From Salidesulfovibrio onnuriiensis (GTDB lineage Bacteria > Desulfobacterota > Desulfovibrionia > Desulfovibrionales > Desulfovibrionaceae), in the NCBI RefSeq assembly GCF_008001235.1, contig NZ_CP040751.1, positions 2,091,001-2,155,000 on the forward strand: DNA of 64,000 nt, given 5' to 3'. Shown in pieces: positions 44,901 to 53,825 of this stretch. Under the pieces are notes generated by a model, which worked only from the letters and a program-made list of their open reading frames with translations, was not told the DNA's origin and made no database searches. The position numbers were made by a program, and so were the translations under genes. Position 1 is the first letter of the stretch; each line of letters begins with the position of its first letter.

Positions 44901-45083
44901 CCCCTGGTCGTCGCCAGCGGCGCGGGTGCCGCCGCCCGCCAGACCCTCGGCACTTCGGTGTTCTTCGGCATGATTGCCGCCACCTGCCTGGGCGTGCTGG
45001 TGGTGCCGTTCCTGTTCTGGGCCGTGGTCCATGGGCTGCAACGCCTCAAGGCCCGTTTTGTCCGTACGGGGGCTGATGCCTGA
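41946..45083 (+). CDS. RND multidrug efflux pump, inner-membrane subunit (HAE1, AcrB-like)
   Basis: The 1045-residue proton-driven exporter has the twelve-helix RND plan: helix 1 (FFIDRPIFATVIAIITCLAG), two large periplasmic loops and helix 4 with the proton-relay aspartates (GIVVDDAIVVVESV). Helix 10 and 11 signatures (LIGLAAKNAVLIVEYAKE, MTSIAFILGVVPLVVA) place it in the drug-exporting HAE1 group rather than metal exporters. Partners are the preceding adaptor and a TolC-type channel encoded elsewhere. Substrates cannot be told. Confidence 0.95.
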   Translation: MYKFFIDRPIFATVIAIITCLAGGLSLLSLPVAQYPEISPPSVSVSATYTGADANVINDSVASVIEEQINGAEDMTYMSSFSSNDGSYSLSVTFDLGRDLDLATVDVQNRLGQAEPKLPEDVKRMGVTVNKQTPDIVMVVNLVSPNETYDDLFLTNYANINLADALARVPGVGKVTVFGAGEYSMRVWLDPARMAQLGVTVTDISNAINEQNTQAPAGQVGMEPTPKGTQFQYTMQVQGRLTSPEQFGDIIVLAKPDGSFIRLKDVARVDLGSESYGTFSRMQGLPASSLLVYQLPGANSLDVARQVRAQLATLSTAFPNDVEYRILHDTTEYVSESIDEVETTLYEAIALVFLVVFLFLQNWRATIIPMVAVPVSLVGTFIAFPLLGFSINTLTLFGLVLAIGIVVDDAIVVVESVQRYIDEEGMSPRDATFKAMGDVAGPVVANSVVLIAVFIPVAFMGGIAGQLYKQFALTLSVSVAISTFNALTLSPALSALILRPVKEMRGPLGWFFDKFNKYFGKLTNGYTATVRQGIRRWALFLCLLGGVFALTGGILTKLPSGFVPDEDQGYFIVATQLPPAASMQRTDAVMRQAEAYLKQAPGVRGVVTLGGFNIITGAASSYAGTMFVVLDNWGERLDKGLTLSKVVADAQKQFYAIQDGLVMCFVPPSIPGMSATGGLQFELQDRAGHGISALAEAAEAYTAALNKRPEIARAFTSFSDDVPRIQVDVDRAKAKTLGVPLSDVFLALQAFLGGYYVNDFNEFGRTYRVMLQAEPMYRAAPDSINQLYVRSSEGQMVPLSTLTASKEISGPEFIQRFNVYPTVELNAVPAAGYSSGQAIAAMEEVAATLPQGFGYEWSGMAMQEKEAGGQAGPIFMLALTMVFLCLCALYESWAIPFSVLIGLPLGVFGAFAGQYLRSFDLNVYAQIGLIMLIGLAAKNAVLIVEYAKEAHEEKGLGVLEAAMEAARLRFRPILMTSIAFILGVVPLVVASGAGAAARQTLGTSVFFGMIAATCLGVLVVPFLFWAVVHGLQRLKARFVRTGADA

Positions 45084-45134
45084 AACCGGTAAGGATCACT
45101 TGGTTTTGCGGGCAAGCTTTGATAGAGAGAGCCC

Positions 45135-45443
45135 ATGAGCGAGCTGTCGGAATACAAACGGTACAAGATCGGCCAGGCTGCCAAGCTGCTTGACCTGAAA
45201 CCGTATGTGCTGCGGTTCTGGGAGAGCGAGTTCCCGGAGCTGGAGCCGATCCGTACCGAAACCGGGCAGCGGCTTTACACCGAAGACAATATCGAGCTTG
45301 TGCGTGAAATCAAGCGGTTGCTCTACGACGAAGGCATGACCATCGAAGGGGCGAGAAAACGGCTTGAAGATCGTGAAAAGCATGATATCCTGCGAGAAGT
45401 TCATTCCGAACTTCTGGAGATTAAGAAACTCCTGGATCTGTAA
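45135..45443 (+). CDS. MerR-family transcriptional regulator (short form)
   Basis: The 102-residue protein is a MerR-type winged helix-turn-helix (YKIGQAAKLLDLKPYVLRFWE, then GQRLYTEDNIELVREIKRLL) with a short dimerisation helix and no ligand-binding domain. It sits 51 bases after the RND pump and 27 before the AsmA-like gene. Such short MerR proteins are often near pheT/ihfA in proteobacteria; here it is not. It may be translated with its neighbours; its target is unknown. Confidence 0.9.
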   Translation: MSELSEYKRYKIGQAAKLLDLKPYVLRFWESEFPELEPIRTETGQRLYTEDNIELVREIKRLLYDEGMTIEGARKRLEDREKHDILREVHSELLEIKKLLDL

Positions 45444-45470
45444 TTCAAGATATTAAAGAGGAGAGGCGCT

Positions 45471-47627
45471 ATGGGCTCCTTTGCGAAATGGGCGATGATC
45501 ATCGGCGGTGTTCTCGTTGCCCTGGTTATTGCCGTTGTCGTCGTGGCCATGGTCATGCTGCGGCCGGAAAACTATGAAGGCTTTTTATCCGAACAGGTGC
45601 GCAACGCCACGGGAAGGGAATTCCGGGGCGGCGCGGACGTCTCGATTCATTTCTTCCCCCTGGGCCTGGAGGGGCGCGATTTCGTGTTCGGCAACGCCAA
45701 GGGCTTTGGCGAGGACCCCATGGTCAGCGTCAAGTCCATCGAGTTTCGTATCCAGTTGACGCCCTTATTCAATGGCGAGATCGTGGTGGACGAAGTGCAT
45801 ATGGACGGCGTGAACGTGCTGTTGCAGCGCAACAGGAAAGGTGTATCCAACTGGGACGATCTGGCCGCGAAGGGCGTTTCCGGGAAATCCGGAAAGGGAG
45901 ATGCGAAATCGTCCTCTCCGGCATCCGACAAGCCGGTGTCCTTTGCCGTGAGAGAGTTTTCCCTGAACGACCTGAACCTGGTCTATGACGACGGGGCTTC
46001 GGGCGCGCGGTATGAGCTGAGCGGTGCGGACCTGGATCTGGACGATTTTGAGTTGGGCAAACCCTTCAAGTTTTCCATCAAAAGCAAGGTGAACAGCAAG
46101 GAACCCGAACTGGCAGGAACCGTGAATTTTTCCGGAACGGCCCGTGCGGATACCGGCCGCAACCTGTACTCCGTGTCCGGCCTCAAGGGGCATGTGGACG
46201 TCTCCGGCACCATGCTTCCGGGCGGGGAACTGGGCGCCGACCTTGCCGCCAAAGGGTGCGTTCTCGACCTTAAGGCCGAATTGCTCAAGGCCGAAGGTGT
46301 GGAAGTGAAGGCGTATGACGCCGTTGTCGAGGCGGGCCTGACCGTGAACAAGCTCATGAGCGCCCCGGTGGTGCAGGCCAAGCTGGATTCCCAGCCGTTC
46401 GACCTGCGCGCTGTACTCGAAAAGCTTGAAATGGCCGCGCCCGACATGGCGGACGAAAGCGCCCTGCGTTCGGTGGGCGGGAATTTCGATGTGCTGTATT
46501 CCAAGGACAAGCTTCTGCTCACGGACGTAAACCTGAAGGTGGATGGTTCGGCCATTACCGGTGGGGCGGCAATCAGCCGTTTTGACAATCCGCAATACAA
46601 GGCGCTGCTCAAGGTGGATGAATTGAACGTGGACCGGTATCTGCCGCCCGAAGGCGCGGCCCGGACCGAAACAGCAAATCCGGAGCAGGGAGAATCGAAC
46701 ACGACAACGCCTGAATCGGAATCTTCGGCCACGACAAATGGGGAAATATTCCCCGTGGAATTGATCCGAAGCTTGAACCTGGATCTGGAGGCGGCTGTGG
46801 GAAGGCTCACGGTCAAGAAACTTTCCTTTGCTGACGTCAGCGTTCAGGTGGTGGCCAGGGACGGCCGGGTGGAGGTGAAGCCCTTTGCCCTCAGCGGGTA
46901 TGGCGGGTTCGCGGATTCGGCCCTCTCCCTGGATGTGGCCGGGGAAACGCCGCAGACGCACGTGATCGCCGAAATAAAGGACCTGCACATGGGCCCCCTG
47001 CTCAAGGATCTGACCGGAAAGGAATCCCTGCAGGGCAAAACGCGTCTTTCCCTGAACCTGACCGGCAGCGGGAATACCGCCGAGGCCATGAAGAAGACCT
47101 TGGACGGCACTCTCGATTTCGCCTTGCAGGACGGAGTGTTTCCCGGGGTGGATGTCTCCGAGCTGGTGGAGGCCGCCAAGGCTGCGAAAAAGGATTCCAG
47201 CAAGATCCAGGCAGACACCGACGACAAGACCAAGTTTGGTTCCATAACCGCTTCGGCCAAGGCCAAGAACGGCATTCTGACCACGGGGGATCTGGAGGTG
47301 CGCGCACCCAATCTCCGGGCCATCGGCGAAGGGGATGTGGATCTTGTGCAGCAGAAGCTCAGTTTCCTGGTCAAGGCCAAGCTCGTTCCTTCGGGCAAGG
47401 GCCAGGGCGGCGATTCCTACGAGGACACCATAGGCGTTCCCGTTCCCATCCATGTGAGCGGCACGCTCCAGAAGCCGTCCTACTTCGTGAATCCCCTGGA
47501 ATACATCCGCATGCTCGGCACCGGCGTTGTCGATACCGTGGGCGGCGTGGTCAAGGGGGTCGGCGGTATATTCCAGGGGCTGATCCCCGGAAAGAAAAAG
47601 CAGGAACCGGCCAAGCCGCAGCAGTAA
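45471..47627 (+). CDS. AsmA-family protein
   Basis: The 718-residue protein has one N-terminal membrane anchor (about 8-28) and a long periplasmic beta-rich region of AsmA type (N-terminal RPENYEGFLSEQVRNATGREF, C-terminal DLEVRAPNLRAIGEGDVDL). AsmA-like proteins are repeating-beta-groove bridges implicated in lipid transport to the outer membrane. A low-complexity Ser/Thr/Glu stretch (about 400-425) interrupts the fold. GAGGAGAGG precedes the start. It ends with a terminator. Confidence 0.88.
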   Translation: MGSFAKWAMIIGGVLVALVIAVVVVAMVMLRPENYEGFLSEQVRNATGREFRGGADVSIHFFPLGLEGRDFVFGNAKGFGEDPMVSVKSIEFRIQLTPLFNGEIVVDEVHMDGVNVLLQRNRKGVSNWDDLAAKGVSGKSGKGDAKSSSPASDKPVSFAVREFSLNDLNLVYDDGASGARYELSGADLDLDDFELGKPFKFSIKSKVNSKEPELAGTVNFSGTARADTGRNLYSVSGLKGHVDVSGTMLPGGELGADLAAKGCVLDLKAELLKAEGVEVKAYDAVVEAGLTVNKLMSAPVVQAKLDSQPFDLRAVLEKLEMAAPDMADESALRSVGGNFDVLYSKDKLLLTDVNLKVDGSAITGGAAISRFDNPQYKALLKVDELNVDRYLPPEGAARTETANPEQGESNTTTPESESSATTNGEIFPVELIRSLNLDLEAAVGRLTVKKLSFADVSVQVVARDGRVEVKPFALSGYGGFADSALSLDVAGETPQTHVIAEIKDLHMGPLLKDLTGKESLQGKTRLSLNLTGSGNTAEAMKKTLDGTLDFALQDGVFPGVDVSELVEAAKAAKKDSSKIQADTDDKTKFGSITASAKAKNGILTTGDLEVRAPNLRAIGEGDVDLVQQKLSFLVKAKLVPSGKGQGGDSYEDTIGVPVPIHVSGTLQKPSYFVNPLEYIRMLGTGVVDTVGGVVKGVGGIFQGLIPGKKKQEPAKPQQ

Positions 47628-47648
47628 ATGTCACACAAATGAAACAGG

Positions 47649-47672
47649 GCCCCCTTTCAAGGGGGCTTTTTT
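47649..47672 (+). terminator. Terminator after the AsmA-like gene
   Basis: GCCCCCTT/AAGGGGGC with a TC loop followed by six T residues. Confidence 0.85.
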
Positions 47673-47704
47673 CTGCTATGAAGCGGACTCAAGGAGTCTG
47701 AAAT

Positions 47705-48124
47705 ATGAAGATACTGTATCTGTGCACGGGCAATTCTTGCCGCAGCCAGATGGCCGAGGGGTGGACCCGGGCGCTGAAGCCCGAATACGAAGTGTTTTCC
47801 GCGGGTGTGGAAAGGCACGGCATGAACCCATACGCCATGAAGGTCATGGCCGAGGCCGGGGTGGATATTTCGGCCCAGTATTCCAAGACCATCGAGGAAC
47901 TGCCGGATACGCGGTTCGACTATGTGGTGACCCTGTGCGGCCATGCCGCCGAGAACTGTCCTTTCTTTCCCGGCCCGGCCCGGCGCATCCATCGCGGTTT
48001 CGACGATCCGCCGCAGCTGGCCAGACAGGCCGGGACCGAAGAAGAAATTCTCGATGCCTACAGAAAGGTGCGGGATCAGATACGGGCGTTTGTGCAGGGG
48101 CTTCCGGAAAGCCTGGAAGACTAG
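47705..48124 (+). CDS. arsC: Thioredoxin-coupled arsenate reductase / low-molecular-weight phosphatase family
   Basis: The 139-residue protein has the phosphatase-loop CTGNSCRSQMAEGW (C7, C12, R13) and the redox cysteines C78 and C85 in TLCGHAAENC. This three-cysteine relay (C10/C82/C89 in B. subtilis) marks the thioredoxin-dependent arsenate reductase, turning arsenate to arsenite. A good AAGGAG precedes the ATG. No arsR, arsB or acr3 is adjacent, so it works with partners elsewhere or acts as a phosphatase. It ends on a CTAG shared with fliI. Confidence 0.9.
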   Translation: MKILYLCTGNSCRSQMAEGWTRALKPEYEVFSAGVERHGMNPYAMKVMAEAGVDISAQYSKTIEELPDTRFDYVVTLCGHAAENCPFFPGPARRIHRGFDDPPQLARQAGTEEEILDAYRKVRDQIRAFVQGLPESLED

Positions 48125-49452
48125 CCCGTTTTCTGCTGGTCGCTGCCCACCAGTATGCTCAGTTTCTGGAAGGAATCCTCCAGGGTGCTCGTTTCCGAGA
48201 CCTGTTGCTGGAGGTATTGATTGATGGGCGTCACCATGGAGATGGCCTTGTCCACCTCCGGGTTGGCGCCTTTCTGGTAGGCCCCGATATTGACCATGTC
48301 CTCCACGCGCTTGAAGGTGGCCATGTGCCGCAGCATGACCCGGCTGTCGGCCTGTGCCTGCTTGGAGGTGATGTCGCTGCGCAGACGGGAAACGCTCTTG
48401 AGTACGTCGATGGACGGGTAGTGGCCCATGTCGGCCAGTTCGCGGGTGAGCACGATATGCCCGTCCAGGATGGAGCGCACCGCGTCGGCAATGGGCTCGT
48501 TGAAGTCGTCGCCGTCCACCAGAACCGTGTAAATGCCGGTAATGGAACCGTCCTTGCTCTTGCCCGCCCGTTCCAGGAGCTGCGGCAGCTGGGCAAAGAC
48601 GCTGGGAGTGTAGCCGCCTCGGGTGGGCGGTTCGCCCGCGGCCAGGCCCACTTCGCGGCCCGCCATGGCAAAGCGGGTCACCGAGTCCATCATCAGCAGT
48701 ACGTCCTTGCCCTGGTCGCGGAAGTATTCCGCCACGGCCGTGGCCGTGTATGCGGCGCGCATGCGGATCAGCGGGCTCTTGTCCGAGGTCTCGACAATGA
48801 GAACCGAGCGGGCAAGACCTTCCGGTCCCAAAGATTTTTCCATGAATTCGACCACTTCTCGGCCGCGTTCTCCCACCAGGGCGATGACGTTGATGTCCGC
48901 CTTGGTGGAGCGGGCCATCATGCCCATGACCGTGGATTTGCCCACGCCGGAACCGGCCATGATGCCCACGCGCTGGCCCTTGCCCAGGGTCAGGACGCCG
49001 TTGATGGCCCGTACGCCTACGTCCAGCGGTTCGGTGATGCGCGGGCGCGAGAGCGGGTTGGGCGGTTCGCGGTGCAGGGGCACGTACTTGTCGTGGGGAA
49101 TGGAGCCCTTGGCGTCCAGGGGACGGCCGAAGGCGTCGATGGCCCGGCCCAGCAGGGCGGGGCCCACCGGAATTTGGGGCGGGGTGCTGGTGTTGCGGAT
49201 CAGGCTGCCGGGACCGATGCCGCGCATGTCCGAATAGGGCATGAACAGGCAAGCGCCGTCCTTGAATCCGACCACCTCGGCGGGGATGGGATCGCCGCCT
49301 TCCTCGGGAAGCAGGTGACAGACCGAGCCGAGCGGAGCCTTGATACCGTGGCCTTCGGCGATGAGACCCACGACCTTGGTGACCTTGCCGTAGGTGCGGC
49401 AGGGGTCCAGCTCGTCCAGCAGGGAAATGCAGTCGTTGCAGTCCAGTGCCAT
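48121..49452 (-). CDS. fliI: Flagellar type III export ATPase FliI
   Basis: The 443-residue F1-beta-like ATPase energises export of flagellar proteins. Walker A is AGSGVGKST, Walker B LLMMDSVTRFAMA, and VGERGREVVEF is the catalytic segment. It starts two bases after fliH, its regulator, and is last in the visible operon. Its stop shares four bases with the convergent arsC stop. Confidence 0.97.
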   Translation of the reverse strand: MALDCNDCISLLDELDPCRTYGKVTKVVGLIAEGHGIKAPLGSVCHLLPEEGGDPIPAEVVGFKDGACLFMPYSDMRGIGPGSLIRNTSTPPQIPVGPALLGRAIDAFGRPLDAKGSIPHDKYVPLHREPPNPLSRPRITEPLDVGVRAINGVLTLGKGQRVGIMAGSGVGKSTVMGMMARSTKADINVIALVGERGREVVEFMEKSLGPEGLARSVLIVETSDKSPLIRMRAAYTATAVAEYFRDQGKDVLLMMDSVTRFAMAGREVGLAAGEPPTRGGYTPSVFAQLPQLLERAGKSKDGSITGIYTVLVDGDDFNEPIADAVRSILDGHIVLTRELADMGHYPSIDVLKSVSRLRSDITSKQAQADSRVMLRHMATFKRVEDMVNIGAYQKGANPEVDKAISMVTPINQYLQQQVSETSTLEDSFQKLSILVGSDQQKTG

Positions 49453-49454
49453 GA

Positions 49455-50384
49455 CTAGTCGCCGTCGGTTTTGGGTTCAGCGGGCTGTTGCGGCTTGGGG
49501 CCGCCTTCTTCCGGGGAAAGGATGGTCAGTTCGTTGAGGATGGTCTCCACCCCGGCCCAGCGGGCCTCCAGGGTGTTGTCCACCTTGCCTTCCCGGGTTT
49601 CCACGATGGCTCCGCCCTGTTGGATGGAGGTATCGACCTTGAGCTTCCAGTGCTTGACCGCTGGGTTGCGTTCCTGGATGGCGGGCAGGAGGGCGCTCAT
49701 GAGCTCCTCGTCCTGCGGGGAAATTCGAAGGGTTATGGTGCGCTCGGTCTCAATGCGCTCCACGGCCTGATCCAGAAGGCTGGCAAGAATTTCCTGCCGC
49801 CTTTCCTCCATTTCCACATGAAGAATTTTCTTGGTGACCATGCGGATGAGGGTGACAATATCCTGACGCCGGGCATCCCAGACATCAACGCCTTGGGCCG
49901 AGACTTGGGCGAGAACGCCTTCCATGGACTGGGAGAGCTGGGTGACGTGCTGGTCCAGCTCGGCTTGCGCCTGGGCGATTCCTTCGTCGTATCCCTGCTG
50001 GCGGGCCTGTTCCTTGGTGGTTTCGGCCTCTCGCATGGCCTCGGCCAGGATATCCTTGGCCATAGCCTGGGCCTTGGTGCGGACCCGGGACATGTATTCG
50101 TCATCCACGCTGTCGTCCCAGACGAGCTTGCGCTTACCCTCGATGTCCTGGACGCTCATCTCATCCGGGCCGGGAGTGTCCATGCCCATGATGACGCGGC
50201 CTGTGATCTTGCCTTTCAGCGACATGCTGTCTTCGGGCTCGTCAACCCGGGGAGAAGGCTCCTGCGGCTGTTCTTCCGGCTGCCGGTCGTCGGCCGCGTC
50301 CTGGGCCTGGGGGCTCGGCGCTCCGTTTTCGAGGACTCCGTTGTCCTGTTCCGGTGCTGCGGCTTCGCCGTTAGATAAAGACAT
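49455..50384 (-). CDS. fliH: Flagellar export regulator FliH
   Basis: The 309-residue protein is the elongated regulator of FliI: a Pro/Glu-rich N-terminal region (about 1-55), a coiled-coil (about 95-170) and the C-terminal ATPase-binding domain (about 180-290). It is longer than E. coli FliH because of the N-terminal region. The ATG at 50384 has GAGG eight bases upstream and was preferred to a GTG nine bases earlier. It starts 14 bases inside fliG. Confidence 0.9.
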   Translation of the reverse strand: MSLSNGEAAAPEQDNGVLENGAPSPQAQDAADDRQPEEQPQEPSPRVDEPEDSMSLKGKITGRVIMGMDTPGPDEMSVQDIEGKRKLVWDDSVDDEYMSRVRTKAQAMAKDILAEAMREAETTKEQARQQGYDEGIAQAQAELDQHVTQLSQSMEGVLAQVSAQGVDVWDARRQDIVTLIRMVTKKILHVEMEERRQEILASLLDQAVERIETERTITLRISPQDEELMSALLPAIQERNPAVKHWKLKVDTSIQQGGAIVETREGKVDNTLEARWAGVETILNELTILSPEEGGPKPQQPAEPKTDGD

Positions 50385-51369
50385 CTCCGCCACCTCTGCT
50401 TACGACAATCTTGCCTTCGTCTTCCAGTCGGCGCACGGTCTTGACGATGTTCTGCTGTGCGGATTCCACCTCGGAAAGCTTCTTGGGCGGCATGATTTCC
50501 AGGTCTTCCCGGATCATGGTGCTGGCGCGTTCCGAGAGGTTCTTGAAGAATTTTTCCTTGAGCTCGTCCGAAGCGCCCTTGAGGGCCACGGTGAGGTCCT
50601 CGTTGGAAACTTCCTTGAGCAGTTCGCGGATGCCCACGTCGTCCAGCTGTTTGATGTCCTCGAACACGAACATGAGGTTTCGGATGTCTTCGGCCATCTG
50701 GGTGGATTCTTCCTCGATCTCGGAGAGCACCTCTTCCTCGGTGTTGCGGTCCACCGCGTTGAGGATTTCCGCGACCGAAGCCACGCCGCCGACCTTCTTG
50801 CCTTCCTTGCCGCCCATGGCGATGAGCTGGCTCTGGAGCACCTTGTCCACTTCCATGAGCATGTCCTCGGCCACTGCCTCGAGCTTTGCCAACCGCATGA
50901 GCACTTCCGCGCGCACGCCCGCAGGCAGGTTCTGGATGAGTTCCGCCGCCTGGTCCGAGTGCAGGTGCCCCAGGATGAGCGCCAGGGTCTGCGGATGTTC
51001 GTTCCGGAGAATCTGGGCCAGGATGCGGGGGCTGACGTTTTCCAGTTCCTGGAAGGGCGTCGGTCCGGTGTCCAGGTCCAGGCTGTCCATGATGTACTTG
51101 GCGGTCTCCGCATCCAGGGATTTGGTCAGGAGACGCTTGACCTGTTCCGGTCCGCCCACGAGCAGTTCTGCGCCGTATGCCAGAGCCTCGTTGTACTCCT
51201 TGAGCACTTCGAGCACCTGCTCCTTGGGCACGGAATCGGTTTCGAGCATTGCCTTGGAAACCGCGGCAATCTCTGCCCGTTCCATGCGTTTGAATATATC
51301 CGCGGTGAACTTCTCGCCCAGTGCGAGCAGCACGATGGCGGTCTTTTGCGGTCCGGTGAAGTCGCTCAC
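50371..51369 (-). CDS. fliG: Flagellar motor switch protein FliG
   Basis: The 332-residue rotor protein links the MS ring to the C ring and carries torque residues. N-terminal (QKTAIVLLALGEKFTADIFK), middle EHPQTLALIL (EHPQ motif) and C-terminal charged ridge (LMFVFEDIKQLDDVGIRELL) match FliG of normal length. It lies three bases after fliF and overlaps fliH. Confidence 0.97.
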   Translation of the reverse strand: MSDFTGPQKTAIVLLALGEKFTADIFKRMERAEIAAVSKAMLETDSVPKEQVLEVLKEYNEALAYGAELLVGGPEQVKRLLTKSLDAETAKYIMDSLDLDTGPTPFQELENVSPRILAQILRNEHPQTLALILGHLHSDQAAELIQNLPAGVRAEVLMRLAKLEAVAEDMLMEVDKVLQSQLIAMGGKEGKKVGGVASVAEILNAVDRNTEEEVLSEIEEESTQMAEDIRNLMFVFEDIKQLDDVGIRELLKEVSNEDLTVALKGASDELKEKFFKNLSERASTMIREDLEIMPPKKLSEVESAQQNIVKTVRRLEDEGKIVVSRGGGDVFI

Positions 51370-51372
51370 AGC

Positions 51373-52965
51373 TTACGCCTCCTGATGCAGCCAGTTCTTG
51401 AGCAGACGGGCAGCCTGATCGATGTTCTCGTCGGAGAGCTGGATGGCGTGGGCCTTGGCGTTTTCCAGGCGCCTGGAGGTGTCGAGGAGTTCTTCGTCGA
51501 TCTCTTCCTCTTCCAGGGCCAGGCGTTCCGCGCCGGGCAGGCCCGCGACTTCCTCCACTTCCTGTTCGGCCACTCTCGGCTTGATGAGGGCCATGATCAC
51601 CGGGCGTACGACCAGGATCAGGAAGAGGAAGATCAGCACACCGTTGAGGAACGGCTTCCCGAGGCGCTGTGCGTATTCGAGCATGGTGCGCATCAGGGTC
51701 TGTCCGTCGATGTCTTCGGGTGCGCCGAAGGAGATGTTGGAGACTTCCAGTGCATCGCCGCGCATTTCGTCCATGCCGACGGCCTTGGTCACCAGGGATC
51801 GGATGCGATCCATCTCTTCGGCGGTACGGGGAACGTATTCCATTTTACCGGTTTCTTCGTTCTTCACGTACGTTCCATCGACGATAACCGCAACGCTCAG
51901 CCGTTGCAACTCGCCAACAGGGGCGATGATGTTTTCTTCCTGCTTGTTGATCTCGAAGTTGGTGGTGCGGGATTCCCTGTTGGAATCCTGGGTGGTGCGC
52001 GAACCGGTGTAGCCGTCGCCACGGAAGTTGGCGTCGGGTTCGCCGCCCGCCAGAGATGCCGCGCCCCTGGTGGATTCCTCGTTGCGGGTTTCGGAACGGA
52101 CCACGGCAACGTCGGGATCGTAGCTTTCCTTGCGGATGGTCTTCTGGCTGAAGTCCAGATCCGTGGTGACGCGGGCGATGACCTTGCCCGGTCCCACCAC
52201 CGGGGTCAGCAGTTCCTGGAGGCGCATTTCCATCTGGCGCTGCAGGTTCTGCTTGTATTCAAGCTGGGTGTTGGACAGGGAAACGCCGGTGTCCTCTTCG
52301 GGAATGTACAGGGGGCGTCCCTGCATGTCCGTGATGGTGATGCGTTTGGGGTCAAGCCCTTCCACGGCCATGGCGATGAGGTTGACGATGCCGTTGACTT
52401 CCTTGGGCTTGAGTTTTCCGTCGTCCTTGAGCTTCAGGATGACCGAGGCGGACGGCGGCACCTGTTCCTCGATGAACAGGCTCTTCTGGGGAATGACCAG
52501 GTGAACCCTGGCCTTTTCCACCATGGGAAATTCGGAAATGGTGCGGGAGAGTTCACCCTGCAGGGCGCGCTGATAGTTGATGTGCTGCACGAAGTCGGTC
52601 TGGCCGATCTTCACTTCGTCGAAGATCTCGAAGCCGATGCCCTGGCCGTGCAGGTTGCCTTCCCCGGCGATCTTCAGGCGCAGTTCATAGACGCGGTCGG
52701 CAGGCACGGAGATGGTCTGTCCGTTGTCGGAAAGCTTGTAGGGCTCCTTGGCGGCCTGGAGCATGCTCACGACCTTGTTGGCGTCTTCCGGATACAGCTT
52801 GGTGTAGAGGACCTTCCAGTTCGGGCGGTTCATCCAGTAGATCATGAGGACGAACGCCAGAATGACGGAAGCGGCCAGCCCGGCGATGAGCATGCGCTGG
52901 GAAAAGGTTCTGTCGGTCCAGAATCCCGTTACCTTATCCATTACTTCCTTAAGTGCCGGAGCCAT
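51373..52965 (-). CDS. fliF: Flagellar MS-ring protein FliF
   Basis: The 530-residue ring protein has transmembrane helices at about 25-45 and 435-455 with periplasmic ring-building motifs between, and a C-terminal cytoplasmic tail that binds FliG. Signatures include YTKLYPEDANKVVSMLQ, HLVIPQKSLF and RVHLVIP. GGGAG precedes the ATG. Confidence 0.97.
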   Translation of the reverse strand: MAPALKEVMDKVTGFWTDRTFSQRMLIAGLAASVILAFVLMIYWMNRPNWKVLYTKLYPEDANKVVSMLQAAKEPYKLSDNGQTISVPADRVYELRLKIAGEGNLHGQGIGFEIFDEVKIGQTDFVQHINYQRALQGELSRTISEFPMVEKARVHLVIPQKSLFIEEQVPPSASVILKLKDDGKLKPKEVNGIVNLIAMAVEGLDPKRITITDMQGRPLYIPEEDTGVSLSNTQLEYKQNLQRQMEMRLQELLTPVVGPGKVIARVTTDLDFSQKTIRKESYDPDVAVVRSETRNEESTRGAASLAGGEPDANFRGDGYTGSRTTQDSNRESRTTNFEINKQEENIIAPVGELQRLSVAVIVDGTYVKNEETGKMEYVPRTAEEMDRIRSLVTKAVGMDEMRGDALEVSNISFGAPEDIDGQTLMRTMLEYAQRLGKPFLNGVLIFLFLILVVRPVIMALIKPRVAEQEVEEVAGLPGAERLALEEEEIDEELLDTSRRLENAKAHAIQLSDENIDQAARLLKNWLHQEA

Positions 52966-53025
52966 GTCTCTTCTCCCGAATTTGTATGCTGTTCAGTTGC
53001 GTTTCAGTGGGAATAGCGTTTTCGC

Positions 53026-53370
53026 CTAGAACGAAAGCCTCATGATTTCCTGGTAGGCGGAAATGATCTTGCCGCGCACCGCGCTGGTCATGTTCATGGC
53101 CAGCCCCGCCTTCTGCATGGTGATCATGAGTTCGTGGACGTTGGTCTTTTCACCGGCTGCAAAGGATTCGATCATGGATTTCTTCTCGCTCTGCATCTCG
53201 TTGACCTTGTCCAGCGATTCCTTGATGGTGTCGCCGAAGGACGTGCGGGGCTCCTGGGGCTTGGCCAGCTTGGTGGCCACGTTGTCCTCGATGGAGCTCT
53301 GCATCTTCTGGCGCTTCATCAGCCCCATGTTCTGCTGGTAAGCCTGTATGCCCATTGTCTTGTTGATCAT
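53026..53370 (-). CDS. fliE: Flagellar hook-basal body protein FliE
   Basis: The 114-residue protein is the MS ring-rod adaptor. The conserved C-terminal half (DKVNEMQSEKKSMIESFAAG, DVHELMITMQKAGLAM-like) and terminal YQEIMRLSF fit FliE. Located between flgC and fliF as in most flagellar operons. Confidence 0.95.
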   Translation of the reverse strand: MINKTMGIQAYQQNMGLMKRQKMQSSIEDNVATKLAKPQEPRTSFGDTIKESLDKVNEMQSEKKSMIESFAAGEKTNVHELMITMQKAGLAMNMTSAVRGKIISAYQEIMRLSF

Positions 53371-53387
53371 GGTTTCCGCTCCTTACG

Positions 53388-53825
53388 CTACTGGCCTATG
53401 GTCAGGGCCTTGTTGAACATGCTCTTGGCCGACTGGATGGTCTGCACGTTGGCTTCGTAGCCGCGCATGGCCGTGATCATGTTGGTCATTTCCTCGACCA
53501 CGTTGATGTCCGGGTAGTAGACGAATCCCTGGTCGTTGGCGTCGGGATGCCCCGGGTCGTAAATTTCCTTGAAGGGCCGCTGGTCCACGGTGACGCCGTT
53601 GACCCGCACGCCGTGCAGCTCGCGGTTCATCTGGTCGTTCATTGCCTGGTCGAACGGGGAGTAGACCGGGCTGGACTCGAAGGACACGCTCTTGCGCTGG
53701 TAGGGACCACCGGCGATGGTCCGGGTGGTCCGTGCGTTGGCCAGGTTCATGGAAATGACGTTCAGATGCGAACGCTGCGCCTTGAGGCCCGATGCCCCGA
53801 TATCGAGTGCTGTCATGAAATCCAT
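53388..53825 (-). CDS. flgC: Flagellar proximal-rod protein FlgC
   Basis: The 145-residue rod protein has the N-terminal flagellar rod motif (ALDIGASGLKAQRSHLNVIS, NLANARTTRT) and the C-terminal motif NVVEEMTNMITAMRGYEANV. It begins immediately after the flgB stop. Confidence 0.97.
   Translation of the reverse strand: MDFMTALDIGASGLKAQRSHLNVISMNLANARTTRTIAGGPYQRKSVSFESSPVYSPFDQAMNDQMNRELHGVRVNGVTVDQRPFKEIYDPGHPDANDQGFVYYPDINVVEEMTNMITAMRGYEANVQTIQSAKSMFNKALTIGQ

Noticed and set aside
41922-45041. 1039-codon frame antisense to the RND pump
   Set aside because: Shadow of the pump gene; composition is not protein-like.
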